Notes: generated by a model not told the origin, from the sequence alone. A stretch of 64,000 nucleotides of DNA from Leisingera sp. ANG59 (GCF_013317235.1 NZ_WLCM01000007.1:116256-180255), one strand, 5' to 3'. Counted from the stretch's first letter, positions 37,409-47,347 are shown. Program-made: numbers and translations.

Positions 37409-38211
37409 TGGTGAGGAGAGGTGCGACCCATTTCCTGTGCCGGATCGAGGATGGCATTGCGACCGTTTCCTTGGACCGGCCGGAGCGGAAGAATCCGCTG
37501 ACTTTCGACAGCTATGCGGAGCTGCGCGACTGGTTCCGCGACCTGCACTATGACGACAGGGTCAAGGCGGTGATCTTTGCCTCCAACGGCGGCAACTTCT
37601 GCTCCGGCGGCGATGTGCATGACATCATCGGGCCGCTGACGAAAATGAGCATGAAGGAGCTGCTGGCCTTCACCCGGATGACCGGCGATCTGGTCAAGGC
37701 GATGGTGAACTGCGGCAAGCCGGTGATTGCGGCGATTGACGGCATCTGCGTCGGCGCAGGCGCGATCATCGCCATGGCCTCCGACATCCGGATCGCCACG
37801 CCGGAGGCCAAGACAGCGTTTCTGTTCACCCGGGTCGGGCTGGCGGGCTGCGACATGGGCGCCTGCGCAATCCTGCCGCGGATCATCGGCCAGGGCCGGG
37901 CGGCGGAACTTTTGTACACGGGCCGGTCGATGAGCGCCGAAGAGGGCCACGCCTGGGGCTTTCACAACAAGCTGGTTGCGGCGGACGAGCTGGAAGCGGA
38001 GGCGCAGAGCTGGGCAGCGCGGATCGCGGCGGGGCCGAACTTCGGCCATATGATGACCAAGACCATGCTGGCTCAGGAATGGTCGATGTCGATCGAACAG
38101 GCGATCGAGGCCGAAGCGCAGGCGCAGGCGATCTGCATGCAGACGGCGGACTTCGAGCGCGCATACCATGCCTTTGTGAACAAGGAAAAACCGCTGTTCG
38201 AGGGCGACTGA
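37408..38211 (+). CDS. enoyl-CoA hydratase family protein
   Basis: A 267-aa crotonase-fold enzyme. The oxyanion-hole segments [16 protein letters not shown] and [20 protein letters not shown] are clear. The catalytic positions around [17 protein letters not shown] differ from canonical mitochondrial crotonase (no obvious Glu pair), so it may be a hydratase or hydrolase acting on the alicyclic CoA ester. In context it is expected to hydrate the ring or open it in the anthraniloyl-CoA route. The start overlaps the MarR stop (TAATG). Confidence 0.85.
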   Translation: MVRRGATHFLCRIEDGIATVSLDRPERKNPLTFDSYAELRDWFRDLHYDDRVKAVIFASNGGNFCSGGDVHDIIGPLTKMSMKELLAFTRMTGDLVKAMVNCGKPVIAAIDGICVGAGAIIAMASDIRIATPEAKTAFLFTRVGLAGCDMGACAILPRIIGQGRAAELLYTGRSMSAEEGHAWGFHNKLVAADELEAEAQSWAARIAAGPNFGHMMTKTMLAQEWSMSIEQAIEAEAQAQAICMQTADFERAYHAFVNKEKPLFEGD

Positions 38212-38258
38212 ACCGCTTGAGCCGCTGCTGCTGCACAGGAGGAGAGTGCAGGAGCCTC

Positions 38259-38288
38259 CGGCGGGAGTATTTGAGCAAAGAAGAAACA
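38259..38288 (-). repeat. dispersed intergenic repeat (copy C, inverted)
   Basis: GGCGGGAGTATTTGAGCAAA followed by GAAGAAAC is the reverse complement of the TTCTTTGC...AATACTC module at 24178. It lies between two genes of the catabolic operon and is transcribed with them, so it does not function there as an obvious terminator. A partial relative is at 10619-10632 beside the SOS promoter. Confidence 0.5.
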
Positions 38289-38302
38289 GGGAGGGCCGCA
38301 TC

Positions 38303-39463
38303 ATGGCGGACAGGACGTTTCTGAATTGGCCGTTTTTTGAGGACCGGCACCGGAAGCTGGCCGAAGAACTGGAAGCCTGGGCCGCGGCGCAGCTGGCGGG
38401 CATTGATCATTCCGACACCGATGCCGCCTGCCGGGCGCTGGTCACTGCACTGGGCGAGGGCGGCTGGACGCGGCATTCCGGCGCGATGGCGGGCGAGCGG
38501 CTGGACGTGCGCAGCCTGTGCCTGATCCGCGAGACGCTGGCGCGCCATGACGGGCTGGCGGATTTTGCCTTTGCCATGCAGGGGCTGGGCACCGGGGCGA
38601 TTTCGCTGTTCGGCACCGAAGCGCAGCAGCAGGAATGGCTGCCGCTGACGCGCGCTGGCAAGGCGATTGCGGCCTTTGCCCTGACAGAGCCGCAGTCGGG
38701 GTCGGATGTGGCGAATTCCACCATGACCGCCACGCTGGATGGCGATCATTATGTGCTGAACGGCGAGAAGACCTGGATCTCCAACGGCGGCATTGCAGAT
38801 GTCTACACGCTGTTTGCCCGCACCGGCGAAGCGCCGGGGGCGAAGGGGCTGAGCGCCTTTGTCGTTCCCGCGGGCCTGCCGGGGTTCGAGGTGGTGGAGC
38901 GGCTGGAAACCATCGCGCCGCACCCGCTGGCGACCCTGCGGTTCACAGATTGCCGGATCCCGAAATCAGCGCTGCTGGGGCAGCCGGGCGCGGGCTTCAA
39001 GATCGCAATGTCGGTGCTGGATGTGTTCCGCTCCACCGTGGCTGCCGCCGCCCTGGGCTTTGCCCGCCGGGCGCTGGACGAGTCGCTGGCGCGGGTGACC
39101 GCGCGGAAAGTGCAGGGCGCGCCGCTGTTCGATCTGCAGATGGTGCAGGGGCATATCGCGGATATGGCGCTGGATGTGGATGCATCGGCACTGCTGGTCT
39201 ACCGCGCGGCCTGGGCCAAGGACAGCGGCGCGGCGCGGGTCACCCGCGAGGCGGCGATGGCAAAGCTGTTCTCCACCGACCAGGCGCAGCAGGTCATCGA
39301 CAAGGCGGTGCAGCTGCATGGCGGCGACGGCGTGCGCCGGGGCCAGAAGGTGGAAGAGCTCTACCGCGATATCCGGGCCTTGCGCATTTACGAGGGGGCC
39401 TCGGACGTGCAGCGGGTGGTGATCGCGCGCCAGGCGCTCGGCGCCTTTCAGGGAGGGAATTGA
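38303..39463 (+). CDS. acyl-CoA dehydrogenase family protein
   Basis: A 386-aa FAD enzyme that introduces a double bond next to a CoA thioester. Family motifs are [16 protein letters not shown] (FAD/substrate), [12 protein letters not shown] and the C-terminal [20 protein letters not shown]. Glu364 in YEGASDVQR fits the catalytic base. The N-terminal helical domain is shortened and variable. In this operon it would dehydrogenate the reduced ring intermediate. It is one base away from the following ligase gene. Confidence 0.9.
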   Translation: MADRTFLNWPFFEDRHRKLAEELEAWAAAQLAGIDHSDTDAACRALVTALGEGGWTRHSGAMAGERLDVRSLCLIRETLARHDGLADFAFAMQGLGTGAISLFGTEAQQQEWLPLTRAGKAIAAFALTEPQSGSDVANSTMTATLDGDHYVLNGEKTWISNGGIADVYTLFARTGEAPGAKGLSAFVVPAGLPGFEVVERLETIAPHPLATLRFTDCRIPKSALLGQPGAGFKIAMSVLDVFRSTVAAAALGFARRALDESLARVTARKVQGAPLFDLQMVQGHIADMALDVDASALLVYRAAWAKDSGAARVTREAAMAKLFSTDQAQQVIDKAVQLHGGDGVRRGQKVEELYRDIRALRIYEGASDVQRVVIARQALGAFQGGN

Positions 39464-39464
39464 G

Positions 39465-41078
39465 ATGCTGGGACCAACCGCGCACGTGGACACGTTCGCC
39501 CGGGACAACCTGCCGCCCATGGACCAGTGGCCGGAGTTTTTGCTGGAGGGGTTTCAGTACCCGGAGTACCTGAACGCCGCGGTCGAGCTGACCGATGCGA
39601 TGGTGGAGAAGGGGTTCGGCGACCATACTGCGCTGATCGGCAATGGCCGCTACCGCACCTACAAGGAGCTGGCAGACTGGACTAACCGGCTGGCGCATGT
39701 GCTGACAGAGGATCTGGGGGTGAAGCCCGGCAACCGGGTGCTGATCCGCTCTGCCAACAATCCGGCGATGGTGGCCTGCTGGCTGGCGGCGACCAAGGCG
39801 GGCGCGGTGGTGGTAAACACGATGCCGCTGTTGCGCAAGGGCGAGCTGGCCAAGATCGTCGACAAGGCGGAGATCTCCCACGCGCTGTGCGACACAAGGC
39901 TGAAGGATGAACTGGTCGCCTGCGCCAAGGAATCGAAGTTCCTGAAGACGGTTGTCGGCTTTGACGGCACCTCCAACCATGATGCGGAATTGGACCGGCT
40001 GGCGCTGGAGAAACCTGTTGCTTACGAGGCGGTGAAGACGGGGCGGGACGATGTGGCGCTCTTGGGGTTCACGTCCGGCACCACCGGGTCGCCCAAGGCA
40101 ACGATGCATTTTCACCGCGATCTGCTGATCATCGCCGATGGCTATGCGCGCGAAGTGCTGGATGTGCAGCCGGAGGATGTGTTTGTCGGCTCGCCGCCGC
40201 TGGCCTTTACCTTCGGCCTGGGCGGGCTGGCGATCTTCCCGTTGCGGTTTGGCGCCGCGGCGACGCTCCTGGAAAATGCCTCGCCGCCGAACCTCATCGA
40301 GATTATCGAGAAATACAAGGCCACCGTTTGCTTTACCGCGCCCACGGCCTACCGGGTGATGCTGCGGGCGATGGAGGAGGGGGCGGATTTGTCCTCGCTC
40401 CGGGCGGCGGTGTCGGCAGGCGAAACCCTGCCCGCGCCGGTCTATCAGGAATGGATGGACAAGACCGGCAAACCGATGCTGGACGGGATCGGCGCAACGG
40501 AAATGCTGCATATCTTCATCTCCAACCGTTTCAGTGATCACAAGCCCGCCTGCACCGGGAAGCCCGTGGGGGGGTACCAGGTGAGGGTGCTTGACGCTGA
40601 CGGCAACGAAGCGCCCCGCGGCGAGACCGGACGGCTGGCGGTCAAGGGCCCGACCGGCTGCCGTTATCTGGCGGACGACCGGCAGACGGAATACGTGCGG
40701 GACGGCTGGAACATTACCGGCGACAGTTTCATCCGGGACAAGGACGGCTACCTGCACTTTGCCGCCCGCAACGACGACATGATTGTCTCTTCCGGCTACA
40801 ACATCGCCGGGCCGGAGGTGGAGGCGGCGCTGCTGGCGCATGAGGCGGTGGCGGAATGCGCAGTTGTCGGCGTGCCGGATGAGGCGCGCGGCGAGATCGT
40901 GCAGGCGCATGTGGTGCTGGCCGGGGGCCAAGTGCCCTCGGAGGAGCTGGTGAAGCTGCTGCAGGACCATGTGAAGGCAGCCATCGCGCCCTATAAATAC
41001 CCGCGGTCAGTGGTGTTCACGGACGCGCTTCCCAAAACCGAGACCGGCAAGATCCAGCGGTTCAAGCTGAAGGACTGA
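39465..41078 (+). CDS. benzoate/2-aminobenzoate-CoA ligase
   Basis: A 537-aa AMP-forming acid-CoA ligase. It carries the P-loop FTSGTTGSPKA, the adenine-binding DGIGATEM, the hinge-region GDSFIRDKDGYLHFAARNDD, and the C-terminal catalytic lysine in PKTETGKIQRF. It resembles the benzoate-CoA ligase branch. With the anthraniloyl-CoA monooxygenase in the same operon, its likely substrate is 2-aminobenzoate, and it would provide the entry reaction. Kynurenine/tryptophan breakdown could supply that substrate; no kyn genes are in the window. Confidence 0.88.
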   Translation: MLGPTAHVDTFARDNLPPMDQWPEFLLEGFQYPEYLNAAVELTDAMVEKGFGDHTALIGNGRYRTYKELADWTNRLAHVLTEDLGVKPGNRVLIRSANNPAMVACWLAATKAGAVVVNTMPLLRKGELAKIVDKAEISHALCDTRLKDELVACAKESKFLKTVVGFDGTSNHDAELDRLALEKPVAYEAVKTGRDDVALLGFTSGTTGSPKATMHFHRDLLIIADGYAREVLDVQPEDVFVGSPPLAFTFGLGGLAIFPLRFGAAATLLENASPPNLIEIIEKYKATVCFTAPTAYRVMLRAMEEGADLSSLRAAVSAGETLPAPVYQEWMDKTGKPMLDGIGATEMLHIFISNRFSDHKPACTGKPVGGYQVRVLDADGNEAPRGETGRLAVKGPTGCRYLADDRQTEYVRDGWNITGDSFIRDKDGYLHFAARNDDMIVSSGYNIAGPEVEAALLAHEAVAECAVVGVPDEARGEIVQAHVVLAGGQVPSEELVKLLQDHVKAAIAPYKYPRSVVFTDALPKTETGKIQRFKLKD

Positions 41079-41122
41079 CGCTTCGGGTTTGGCTGTGGGG
41101 CGGCTCTGCCTGCCCCGCGGTC

Positions 41123-42097
41123 CTATTTGCTGCGCAGCGCACCAGGGGTTTGCTGCAGGAACCAGTCATAGGTGCCGGCGATCCCTTCTTCGAGGCCAAT
41201 GGTGGCGTTCCAGCCGAGCCGCGAGAGACGCGAGACATCGGTCAGCTTCTGCATGGTGCCGTCGGGCTTGGACCTGTCGAAAACCAGCTGCCCCCGGAAG
41301 CCGGTGATGCGGGCGATCATTTCCGCAAGGGAACGGATATCCAAAGCCTGGCCGGTGCCGACATTGATGTGCGAGAGCATCGGGCTGGTTTCCCGCTGGT
41401 AGATTTCCGCGGGCAGGTCCATCACGAACAGCGAGGCTGCGGCCATGTCGTCGACATGCAGAAACTCGCGCTGCGGCGTTCCGCTGCCCCAGATCACCAC
41501 CTCCTCGCGGCCGTCCCGCACCGCCTCGTGAAAGCGGCGGATCAGCGCGGGCAGCACATGCGAGTTTTCCGGGTGGAAATTGTCGCCGGGGCCGTAAAGG
41601 TTGGTGGGCATCACCGACCGGTAATCGGTGCCGTACTGGCGGTTGTAGCTTTCGCACAGTTTGATGCCTGCGATCTTGGCGATTGCATAGGGCTCATTCG
41701 TCGGCTCCAGCGGGCCGGACAGAAGCTGATCCTCCCGGATCGGCGGCGTGGCCTCCTTGGGGTAGATGCAGGAGGATCCGAGCTGCAGGAGGCTGTGCAC
41801 ACCGGCCTCATAGGCGGCGTGGATCACATTGCACTGGATCATCAGGTTTTCGTAGATGAACTGCGCGGGGTAAGTGTTGTTGGCGTGAATGCCGCCGACC
41901 CGTGCGGCCGCCAGAATGACCCGGTCCGGCCGCTCAGCCTGCATGAAACGGGACACGGCCTGCTGATCGGTCAGATCCAGTTCGGCTGAGCTGCGGGTGA
42001 GCAGTTCCAGCGGTTCGCCGTTGGCGTGGCGTGCGGTGAGCTGGCGCAGAATTGCGCTGCCCACCATGCCACGGTGACCCGCCACAAAGATTTTCAT
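41123..42097 (-). CDS. fcl: GDP-L-fucose synthase-type epimerase/reductase
   Basis: A 324-aa NADPH-dependent SDR that epimerises C3/C5 and reduces C4 of GDP-4-keto-6-deoxymannose. It has [10 protein letters not shown] for the cofactor, Ser108 and Cys110 in GSSCIYP, Tyr137-x3-Lys141 in YAIAK, and His180. These align with the catalytic set of E. coli Fcl. GDP-colitose synthase (ColC) is a relative, and because a ColD-like gene is in the same operon the true product could be GDP-colitose instead. It starts four bases after gmd. Confidence 0.88.
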   Translation of the reverse strand: MKIFVAGHRGMVGSAILRQLTARHANGEPLELLTRSSAELDLTDQQAVSRFMQAERPDRVILAAARVGGIHANNTYPAQFIYENLMIQCNVIHAAYEAGVHSLLQLGSSCIYPKEATPPIREDQLLSGPLEPTNEPYAIAKIAGIKLCESYNRQYGTDYRSVMPTNLYGPGDNFHPENSHVLPALIRRFHEAVRDGREEVVIWGSGTPQREFLHVDDMAAASLFVMDLPAEIYQRETSPMLSHINVGTGQALDIRSLAEMIARITGFRGQLVFDRSKPDGTMQKLTDVSRLSRLGWNATIGLEEGIAGTYDWFLQQTPGALRSK

Positions 42098-42101
42098 GCG
42101 T

Positions 42102-43220
42102 TCAGTCCTCCAACGAGACCGGCATTTCGTAGCCGTGCTCCTTGAGCAGCGCATGGCGGCGGGCGGTATGCAAGTCCTCGGCGATCATTTCCGCGCACAT
42201 CTCCTGCACCGTGATCTCCGGCACCCAGCCGAGTTTCTCCTTGGCCTTGCTGGGATCGCCCAGCAGCGTTTCCACCTCTGCCGGGCGGAAGTAGCGCGGG
42301 TCGATCCGCATGATCACGTCGCCGGGCTTGAGCGCCGGCGCCCGGTCGCCGTCGATGGCGGCAACGGTGGCAATCTCATCAACGCCGCTGCCGGAAAATT
42401 CCAGCATGATCCCCAGTTCGGCAGCCGCCCATTGGATGAACTGGCGCACCGTGTACTGCTGGCCGGTTGCGATGACAAAATCATCGGCGGCCTCCTGCTG
42501 CAGCATCATCCACTGCATCCGCACATAGTCGCGGGCATGACCCCAGTCGCGCAGCGCGTGGATATTGCCCATGTACAGGCACGGCTCCAGCCCTTGCGCG
42601 ATATTGGCGAGGCCGCGGGTGATCTTGCGGGTCACAAAGGTCTCGCCCCTGCGCGGGCTCTCGTGGTTGAACAGGATGCCGTTGCAGGCATACATGCCAT
42701 AGGCCTCGCGGTAGTTCACGGTGATCCAGTAGGAATAGAGCTTGGCCACCGCATAGGGGCTGCGCGGGTAGAACGGTGTGGTCTCGCGCTGCGGGGTTTC
42801 CTGCACCAGGCCGTAGAGTTCCGAGGTAGAGGCCTGGTAGAAGCGGGTTGTTTTCTCCAGGCCGAGGAAACGGATCGCCTCCAGAAGGCGCAGGGTGCCG
42901 ATCCCGTCCACATCCGCGGTGTATTCCGGCGCCTCAAAGGAGACTGCCACATGCGATTGCGCGCCAAGGTTATAGACCTCGTCCGGCTCAACCTCGCGCA
43001 TGATGCGGGTCAGGTTCGAGGTGTCGGTCAGATCGCCGTAGTGCAGCTTGAACCGGGCATGATCGGTATGCGGGTCCTGGTAGATGTGGTCAATGCGCTG
43101 GGTGTTGAACGACGAGGCGCGCCGTTTGATGCCGTGCACCTCATAGCCTTTTTCCAGCAGCAGTTCCGCCAGATAGGAACCGTCTTGTCCGGTGACGCCT
43201 GTGATCAGAGCTTTTTTCAT
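42102..43220 (-). CDS. gmd: GDP-mannose 4,6-dehydratase
   Basis: A 372-aa extended SDR converting GDP-mannose to GDP-4-keto-6-deoxymannose. The signature [20 protein letters not shown] and the following [12 protein letters not shown] are specific to Gmd. The catalytic region is [11 protein letters not shown] with [12 protein letters not shown]. The product is the common precursor for fucose, colitose, perosamine and rhamnose sugars. It lies directly upstream of fcl and downstream of the PLP dehydratase gene, so all belong to one minus-strand operon. Confidence 0.95.
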   Translation of the reverse strand: MKKALITGVTGQDGSYLAELLLEKGYEVHGIKRRASSFNTQRIDHIYQDPHTDHARFKLHYGDLTDTSNLTRIMREVEPDEVYNLGAQSHVAVSFEAPEYTADVDGIGTLRLLEAIRFLGLEKTTRFYQASTSELYGLVQETPQRETTPFYPRSPYAVAKLYSYWITVNYREAYGMYACNGILFNHESPRRGETFVTRKITRGLANIAQGLEPCLYMGNIHALRDWGHARDYVRMQWMMLQQEAADDFVIATGQQYTVRQFIQWAAAELGIMLEFSGSGVDEIATVAAIDGDRAPALKPGDVIMRIDPRYFRPAEVETLLGDPSKAKEKLGWVPEITVQEMCAEMIAEDLHTARRHALLKEHGYEMPVSLED

Positions 43221-43272
43221 AGCGTGTTCTCCGCCGTGTTCTGTGAGGGGGCCGATAGGGGGCTCGCGTTTG

Positions 43273-44466
43273 TCAGGCTGAGGCCGGCTGCATGTCCTTG
43301 GGCCGGGCCACCGACGCAAAGACAGATGCAACCCGGCTGGCGTCAGCGCGGCTCAGGTTGTGGTGGTTGGGCAGGTAGATGCCGTATTCATGCACCAGAT
43401 CCGCGTTGGGCAGGATCTGCTCGCCGTATTCCCGCACCCAGAAGGGATGGCGGGCGATGTTGCCGCAGATCAGCGGCCGGCATTCGATCTGATGCGCCTT
43501 CAGCGTCTCGAAAACTTCCATCCGGTTCTCGACCAGCGTGCCGTAGGCAAAGGACGACAAAAGACCGGTATCGCTGGTCTGCTTGTAAAAGCCGGTCAGT
43601 GCCTCGGCGTAGCAGTCGAAATTCTGCGCCCGGACGGCGCAGATGCCGTCAAGCTTCTTCAGCTGCATCCGCCCGATGAAGGCCTGCAGGTCGGTGGAGC
43701 GCAGATTGAAGCCCGCATGGTAGAAGGTGTAGAAATTGCGGAACTCGTCGATCTTGTGCTGGCTTTTCAGCCGCTCGCGGCGCTGCGGGTCCAGATCCCG
43801 GCTCCAGCCGTGGGAGCGCAGCGACAGCATCACCTGATGCAGCTCCGGGTCGTCGGTCACGACCATGCCGCCTTCGATGGTGGAAATGTGGTGGCCGTAA
43901 TAGAAGGAGAAGCTGCCGGCCGCACCGTGGCAGCCCAGTTTGCGGTCGCCAAAGGTCGACCCCAGCGCCTCGCAGCTGTCTTCGAGCAGCAGGATGCCGT
44001 AACGGTCGCAAATCTCCTGGATTTCCTTCATGTGGTTTGCGTGGCCCAGCACATGCACCAGGATGAGCATCGACGGCGCCTCGGTCCGGCAAAGCTCCTC
44101 CAGGTGGTTGAGGTCGAGGCCCAGGTTGTCCGGGTCGCAATCGCAAAGCCGCACGTCAAAGCCGAGCTGCATCAGCGGCGACACCGTGGTGACCCAGCTC
44201 ACGGCCGGGGCGATCACCTTGTTGTTGCGCAAGCGGCCCGCTTCCTTGGCGGCATAGATCATCAGCAGGTTGGCCGAGGACCCGGAATTGACGAACACTG
44301 CGTGGTTGCAGCCCATCCAGTCCGCGAACTCGCGTTCGAATTCCACTGTCAGCTTGTCCTTGGTCAGCCGGTTTCCAGCCAGCATCCAGTCCGCGGTGGC
44401 CTCCAGCTCAGCCTGCGAGATAGTGTCTTCGGCCAGGGTCACCGGTTTGGGGGAATGCATGTTCAT
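43273..44466 (-). CDS. ColD-like PLP-dependent GDP-4-keto-6-deoxymannose 3-dehydratase
   Basis: A 397-aa member of the DegT/DnrJ/EryC1/StrS fold. In sugar aminotransferases of this fold a Lys binds PLP; here the equivalent segment reads [19 protein letters not shown], with His192-His193 and no Lys. That His-for-Lys change is the hallmark of the 3-dehydratases ColD (colitose) and E1/DdhC (dideoxyhexoses). [12 protein letters not shown] supplies the PLP aspartate. Together with Gmd this predicts a 3,6-dideoxy sugar. A perosamine-type aminotransferase is the rejected alternative. The start overlaps the stop of the glycosyltransferase gene by four bases. Confidence 0.8.
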   Translation of the reverse strand: MNMHSPKPVTLAEDTISQAELEATADWMLAGNRLTKDKLTVEFEREFADWMGCNHAVFVNSGSSANLLMIYAAKEAGRLRNNKVIAPAVSWVTTVSPLMQLGFDVRLCDCDPDNLGLDLNHLEELCRTEAPSMLILVHVLGHANHMKEIQEICDRYGILLLEDSCEALGSTFGDRKLGCHGAAGSFSFYYGHHISTIEGGMVVTDDPELHQVMLSLRSHGWSRDLDPQRRERLKSQHKIDEFRNFYTFYHAGFNLRSTDLQAFIGRMQLKKLDGICAVRAQNFDCYAEALTGFYKQTSDTGLLSSFAYGTLVENRMEVFETLKAHQIECRPLICGNIARHPFWVREYGEQILPNADLVHEYGIYLPNHHNLSRADASRVASVFASVARPKDMQPASA

Positions 44467-45239
44467 GCGCGCGCCTCCCGCACAGCCTGCATGGCCTTCA
44501 GTTCTACGTAATAGTGGCGCACCTCATTATAGGCGGCGGCGATGTTTGCCTTCTTCTGCTGGTCCTTGAAGGCATCAATCGTGATGCTGCCGTCATGGGC
44601 GCGGAAGCTGGCCAGCGGCTCCTTGACGAAACCGACCTTGGGGTAGCGCAGCATGGACAGGAGCGAGGCAAAGATGTCGGGGCCAACGCCGTGGTATTCA
44701 TGGCCCTGCAGCGGCAGGCGGCCCTGATAGAGCGCGTCGATCAGGATCTGGCGCCGGAAAACCGCAGCACCGGGAGAGATCAGCGAGCCGACGATCTTCT
44801 CTTCCGCCAGGCGGTTTTCAAAGATACCTGTATCGGGCAGCCAGTCCAGAAACTGGGTCATCATCTGGTTTCCGGTTGCATCATCGACAACTTCCGCACC
44901 GGTGAAGGCAAAGCCCACATCGCCCTTCAGCAGGCCTGCGCATTTCTCGATGAAGGTCGGATGAATCCAGTCGTCGTCATACTGAAGATGCACATAGTCG
45001 CCGGTGGCGTGCAGCACCCCTTCCAGCCAGCAGAAATGCGGGCCGAAGTCGCGCTCGCGGCGCACATAGGTGATCCTGCCGCCATAGCCCGCCGCCACCT
45101 CCGGCGTGTTGTCGGTGGAGCCGTGATCCACCACGATCACCTCGCAGGGGTGGGTTTGCGCCAGCGCACTGTCGATGGCCTTTGGCAGCATCTCCGCCCG
45201 GTTGAAGGTCGGGATAACGATGGAAATCTGTTCAGGCAT
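44463..45239 (-). CDS. family 2 glycosyltransferase
   Basis: A 258-aa GT-A fold enzyme. It starts ISIVIPTFNRAEMLPKAIDS, then EVIVVDHGSTDNTPE, and has the metal-binding acidic motif LQYDDDWIHP. No membrane anchor is seen, so it would act on a lipid-linked or growing glycan at the cytosolic face. Donor and acceptor are not known; the neighbouring genes make a GDP-deoxyhexose a reasonable donor. The ATG at 45239 overlaps the end of the epimerase gene. The longer in-frame extension is not conserved-looking. Confidence 0.85.
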   Translation of the reverse strand: MPEQISIVIPTFNRAEMLPKAIDSALAQTHPCEVIVVDHGSTDNTPEVAAGYGGRITYVRRERDFGPHFCWLEGVLHATGDYVHLQYDDDWIHPTFIEKCAGLLKGDVGFAFTGAEVVDDATGNQMMTQFLDWLPDTGIFENRLAEEKIVGSLISPGAAVFRRQILIDALYQGRLPLQGHEYHGVGPDIFASLLSMLRYPKVGFVKEPLASFRAHDGSITIDAFKDQQKKANIAAAYNEVRHYYVELKAMQAVREARA

Positions 45240-46029
45240 TACATTCTCCAAGAATTTCGCGGAGGCGCGAGACATCGGCCACCAGATTGTTGCTTTGCCC
45301 CAGGGGAGTGATCTTGAGCGGGAACGGCGCCAGCGACTGGGCAAATCCGGCAACCGTCACAGGCTTGCCGGAGGCCACGTTCACCACGCCCTCCGCATCC
45401 GACAGCGCCAGCCGCACCAGGTAGCGGGCAGCATCGCGTGCGGTCAGGAAATCGCGCAGGCCCTCCGCGCCATAGAGTTCAAAGGCGGCCTCAGGGTCGG
45501 CCCCTGCAAACCGTTTTTCCAGCGAGGGTCTCAGGTAGCTGCCGGTCTGTTCCGGGTCATGGATCGAAAACAGGCGGCCGATGCAAAGGGACCGGCCCGC
45601 GGCAGCGCAGATTTCCAGCGCAGCCTGTTCGGCCATCAGCTTGCTCTGCCCGTAGACGGTGACGGGCGTGGTTTCCGCTGTTTCCGGGATCGGGGCGTCC
45701 TGGCTGGCGTAGACATGGCTGGATGAGCACAAGAGCATCCGGGCCGGGGAGCCCGCCAGGGCCGACAGCAGGTTCATCGTGCCGCCCGCGTTGACCGCGT
45801 ACGCCCTGGCCGGATCGGCATTGACCTGCGCAACCGGTACCATGGCTGCAAGGTGAATGACCAGGTCCAGCGGGCCTGCTGCCGCTATGGCAGCGGCGGT
45901 TTCAGACAGGTCAGTCAGATCCGCCGTGTTGCGGATCACGTCGGCGCCGGGGGCAAGCTCCGCCACGGCCTTGAGCGCATGGCGCCCAACGATACCGCCG
46001 CTGCCCGTGATATAGATCTTCGCAGCCAT
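45232..46029 (-). CDS. NAD-dependent epimerase/dehydratase (sugar-nucleotide reductase-like)
   Basis: A 265-aa extended SDR with the cofactor loop ITGSGGIVGRHA, the conserved LAAMVPVAQVNAD segment, and Ser...Tyr-x3-Lys as CSSSHVYAS and VYGQSKLMAE. It is shorter than Fcl and resembles 4-ketohexose reductases or epimerases. It could reduce the 4-keto group after ColD or act on another sugar; the sequence alone does not decide. It overlaps the glycosyltransferase by eight bases and lies two bases from the upstream gene. Confidence 0.8.
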   Translation of the reverse strand: MAAKIYITGSGGIVGRHALKAVAELAPGADVIRNTADLTDLSETAAAIAAAGPLDLVIHLAAMVPVAQVNADPARAYAVNAGGTMNLLSALAGSPARMLLCSSSHVYASQDAPIPETAETTPVTVYGQSKLMAEQAALEICAAAGRSLCIGRLFSIHDPEQTGSYLRPSLEKRFAGADPEAAFELYGAEGLRDFLTARDAARYLVRLALSDAEGVVNVASGKPVTVAGFAQSLAPFPLKITPLGQSNNLVADVSRLREILGECNA

Positions 46030-46031
46030 CG

Positions 46032-46964
46032 TTATTCTGCAGCAACCGGTTGCGCGGGCAGGCCGAAAATCTTGCGGTAGCGCGCTTCCAATTCGGCGCT
46101 TGCCTTCTCAATCTTGTTGAGCGGCTGCTTTCGGCCAGGGGCCTGGAGCTTGCCATGCCATGAGAAGTCGCCGCTCAGCACGGCGTCGGCAAAGGACCGG
46201 GTGCTCAGCCCGTGCGATTTCAGCAGTTCATTGTCCTTGTGCGGCCGGAACTCGGCCTGCGCGTTCGGATCAGAATAATAGCGCCCGATGATCCTGGGCA
46301 GCCGGGTCAGTTTCAGCTGCTTGCCCTGCAGAACTTTCCAGAAGATGGCGTCGCCGACAGAGAGCACCGGTTCACCGTTGCTGAAGTAAGTGGGATACCA
46401 TTTGCCCACCATCTCCAGGTCCCACATGGTTGCGGCGCCATAGGTGCCGCGCTCGCCGGACCCGCTGCCCAGCCGCAATCCTTCGCAGGGGCGGGGCGGC
46501 CAGTCGGATACGAATTGCGTATCCGTGTAGCCCGTTACCGGGAAATCCCGGGCAAGGTGCTCCCGGCCGAAGGAAATCAGCCAATCCCCCCCGATCAGGG
46601 CGGACTTGGTGACCATCGCGGTTTCCGCGAGTTCCTGAACGGCGCCTGTGGCCAGCCGGTCGTCCATGTTGAGGTTCATGACATACCGGGTGCGGGCCAG
46701 CGCGGCCCCTGCGGCCCAGGCTTCGTAGATGGTCAGCGGTTCCGAAAAGGAGTGCCAGGGCGCTTTAAGCCAGTCCGGGGCCTGATCGCCGTTGTCGAAG
46801 ATGTAGCAGGGTTCAATCGGGACGGTTTGCGCTTTGAGGTTGTCCCAATGGGAACGCAGCAATTCCAGCTTGTCTTCCTGTTTGTGCCAGACAGCGCAGA
46901 ATACGGTCACCAGCGGGCGGGTCTCCTGGTCGGAGTCCGGCTGGTTGTGCGATTCAAAGTACAT
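46032..46964 (-). CDS. glycosyltransferase-like protein, first gene of the deoxysugar operon
   Basis: A 310-aa soluble protein. The pattern LVTVFCAVWHKQEDKLELLR, then PCYIFDNGD and MNLNMDDRLAT (acidic DD motif), resembles a GT-A-type glycosyltransferase, but it is less typical than the neighbouring GT2 protein. The C-terminus is Lys/Glu-rich. The ATG at 46964 has GGAG upstream. The 5' side (46965-47168) is AT-richer and probably contains the operon promoter. Five further genes follow on the same strand with tiny gaps. Confidence 0.65.
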   Translation of the reverse strand: MYFESHNQPDSDQETRPLVTVFCAVWHKQEDKLELLRSHWDNLKAQTVPIEPCYIFDNGDQAPDWLKAPWHSFSEPLTIYEAWAAGAALARTRYVMNLNMDDRLATGAVQELAETAMVTKSALIGGDWLISFGREHLARDFPVTGYTDTQFVSDWPPRPCEGLRLGSGSGERGTYGAATMWDLEMVGKWYPTYFSNGEPVLSVGDAIFWKVLQGKQLKLTRLPRIIGRYYSDPNAQAEFRPHKDNELLKSHGLSTRSFADAVLSGDFSWHGKLQAPGRKQPLNKIEKASAELEARYRKIFGLPAQPVAAE

Positions 46965-47168
46965 TCGGCGGATTCTCCAGAACCGGGGTGTCGAGGCTTC
47001 TCCTCTTTGACTCCCCGGATATCCGGCAAAAAATAATTTTAGGTTAAGTGGGGAAAGGCGCGGCGGCAGATTGCGGGAGCACTGCAATCGGCTTGGATAG
47101 AGCGTTATTCGCAGCCGGATTGGTCGCAGTCCGCGTCAGAAAAAAGTGAAAAATGCCCGTGAGGGAAT

Positions 47169-47242
47169 TGGAGGCGAGTACCGGAATCGAACCGGTGTAC
47201 ACGGATTTGCAATCCGCTGCGTCACCACTCCGCCAACTCGCC
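47169..47242 (-). tRNA. tRNA-Cys (GCA)
   Basis: A complete cloverleaf on the minus strand: acceptor GGCGAGT pairs with ACTCGCC, the discriminator is U, and CCA is encoded (47169-47171). The anticodon loop TTGCAAA gives GCA. The T arm CCGGTTCGATTCCGG is intact. Confidence 0.97.
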
Positions 47243-47347
47243 ATCCGTGGTGTAAGGCGTGATTAATCACATGCCCGGCTCTGGCGCAAGAGGCCAAATG
47301 CCAATGCTTGAGCCAAAAATTGCTTTTCTTTCCGGAAGGCTAGAATT

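Noticed and set aside
43273..44466. Perosamine synthase (GDP-4-keto-6-deoxymannose 4-aminotransferase) as the identity of the DegT-fold gene
   Set aside because: The PLP-binding lysine is absent and replaced by His in a HHIS motif, which fits 3-dehydratases rather than aminotransferases.
41079..47242. Sugar operon as a genomic island integrated at tRNA-Cys
   Set aside because: The tRNA 3' end faces the cluster, but I find no repeat of the tRNA 3' sequence near 41080-41125, no integrase, and base composition is not clearly different from the flanks.
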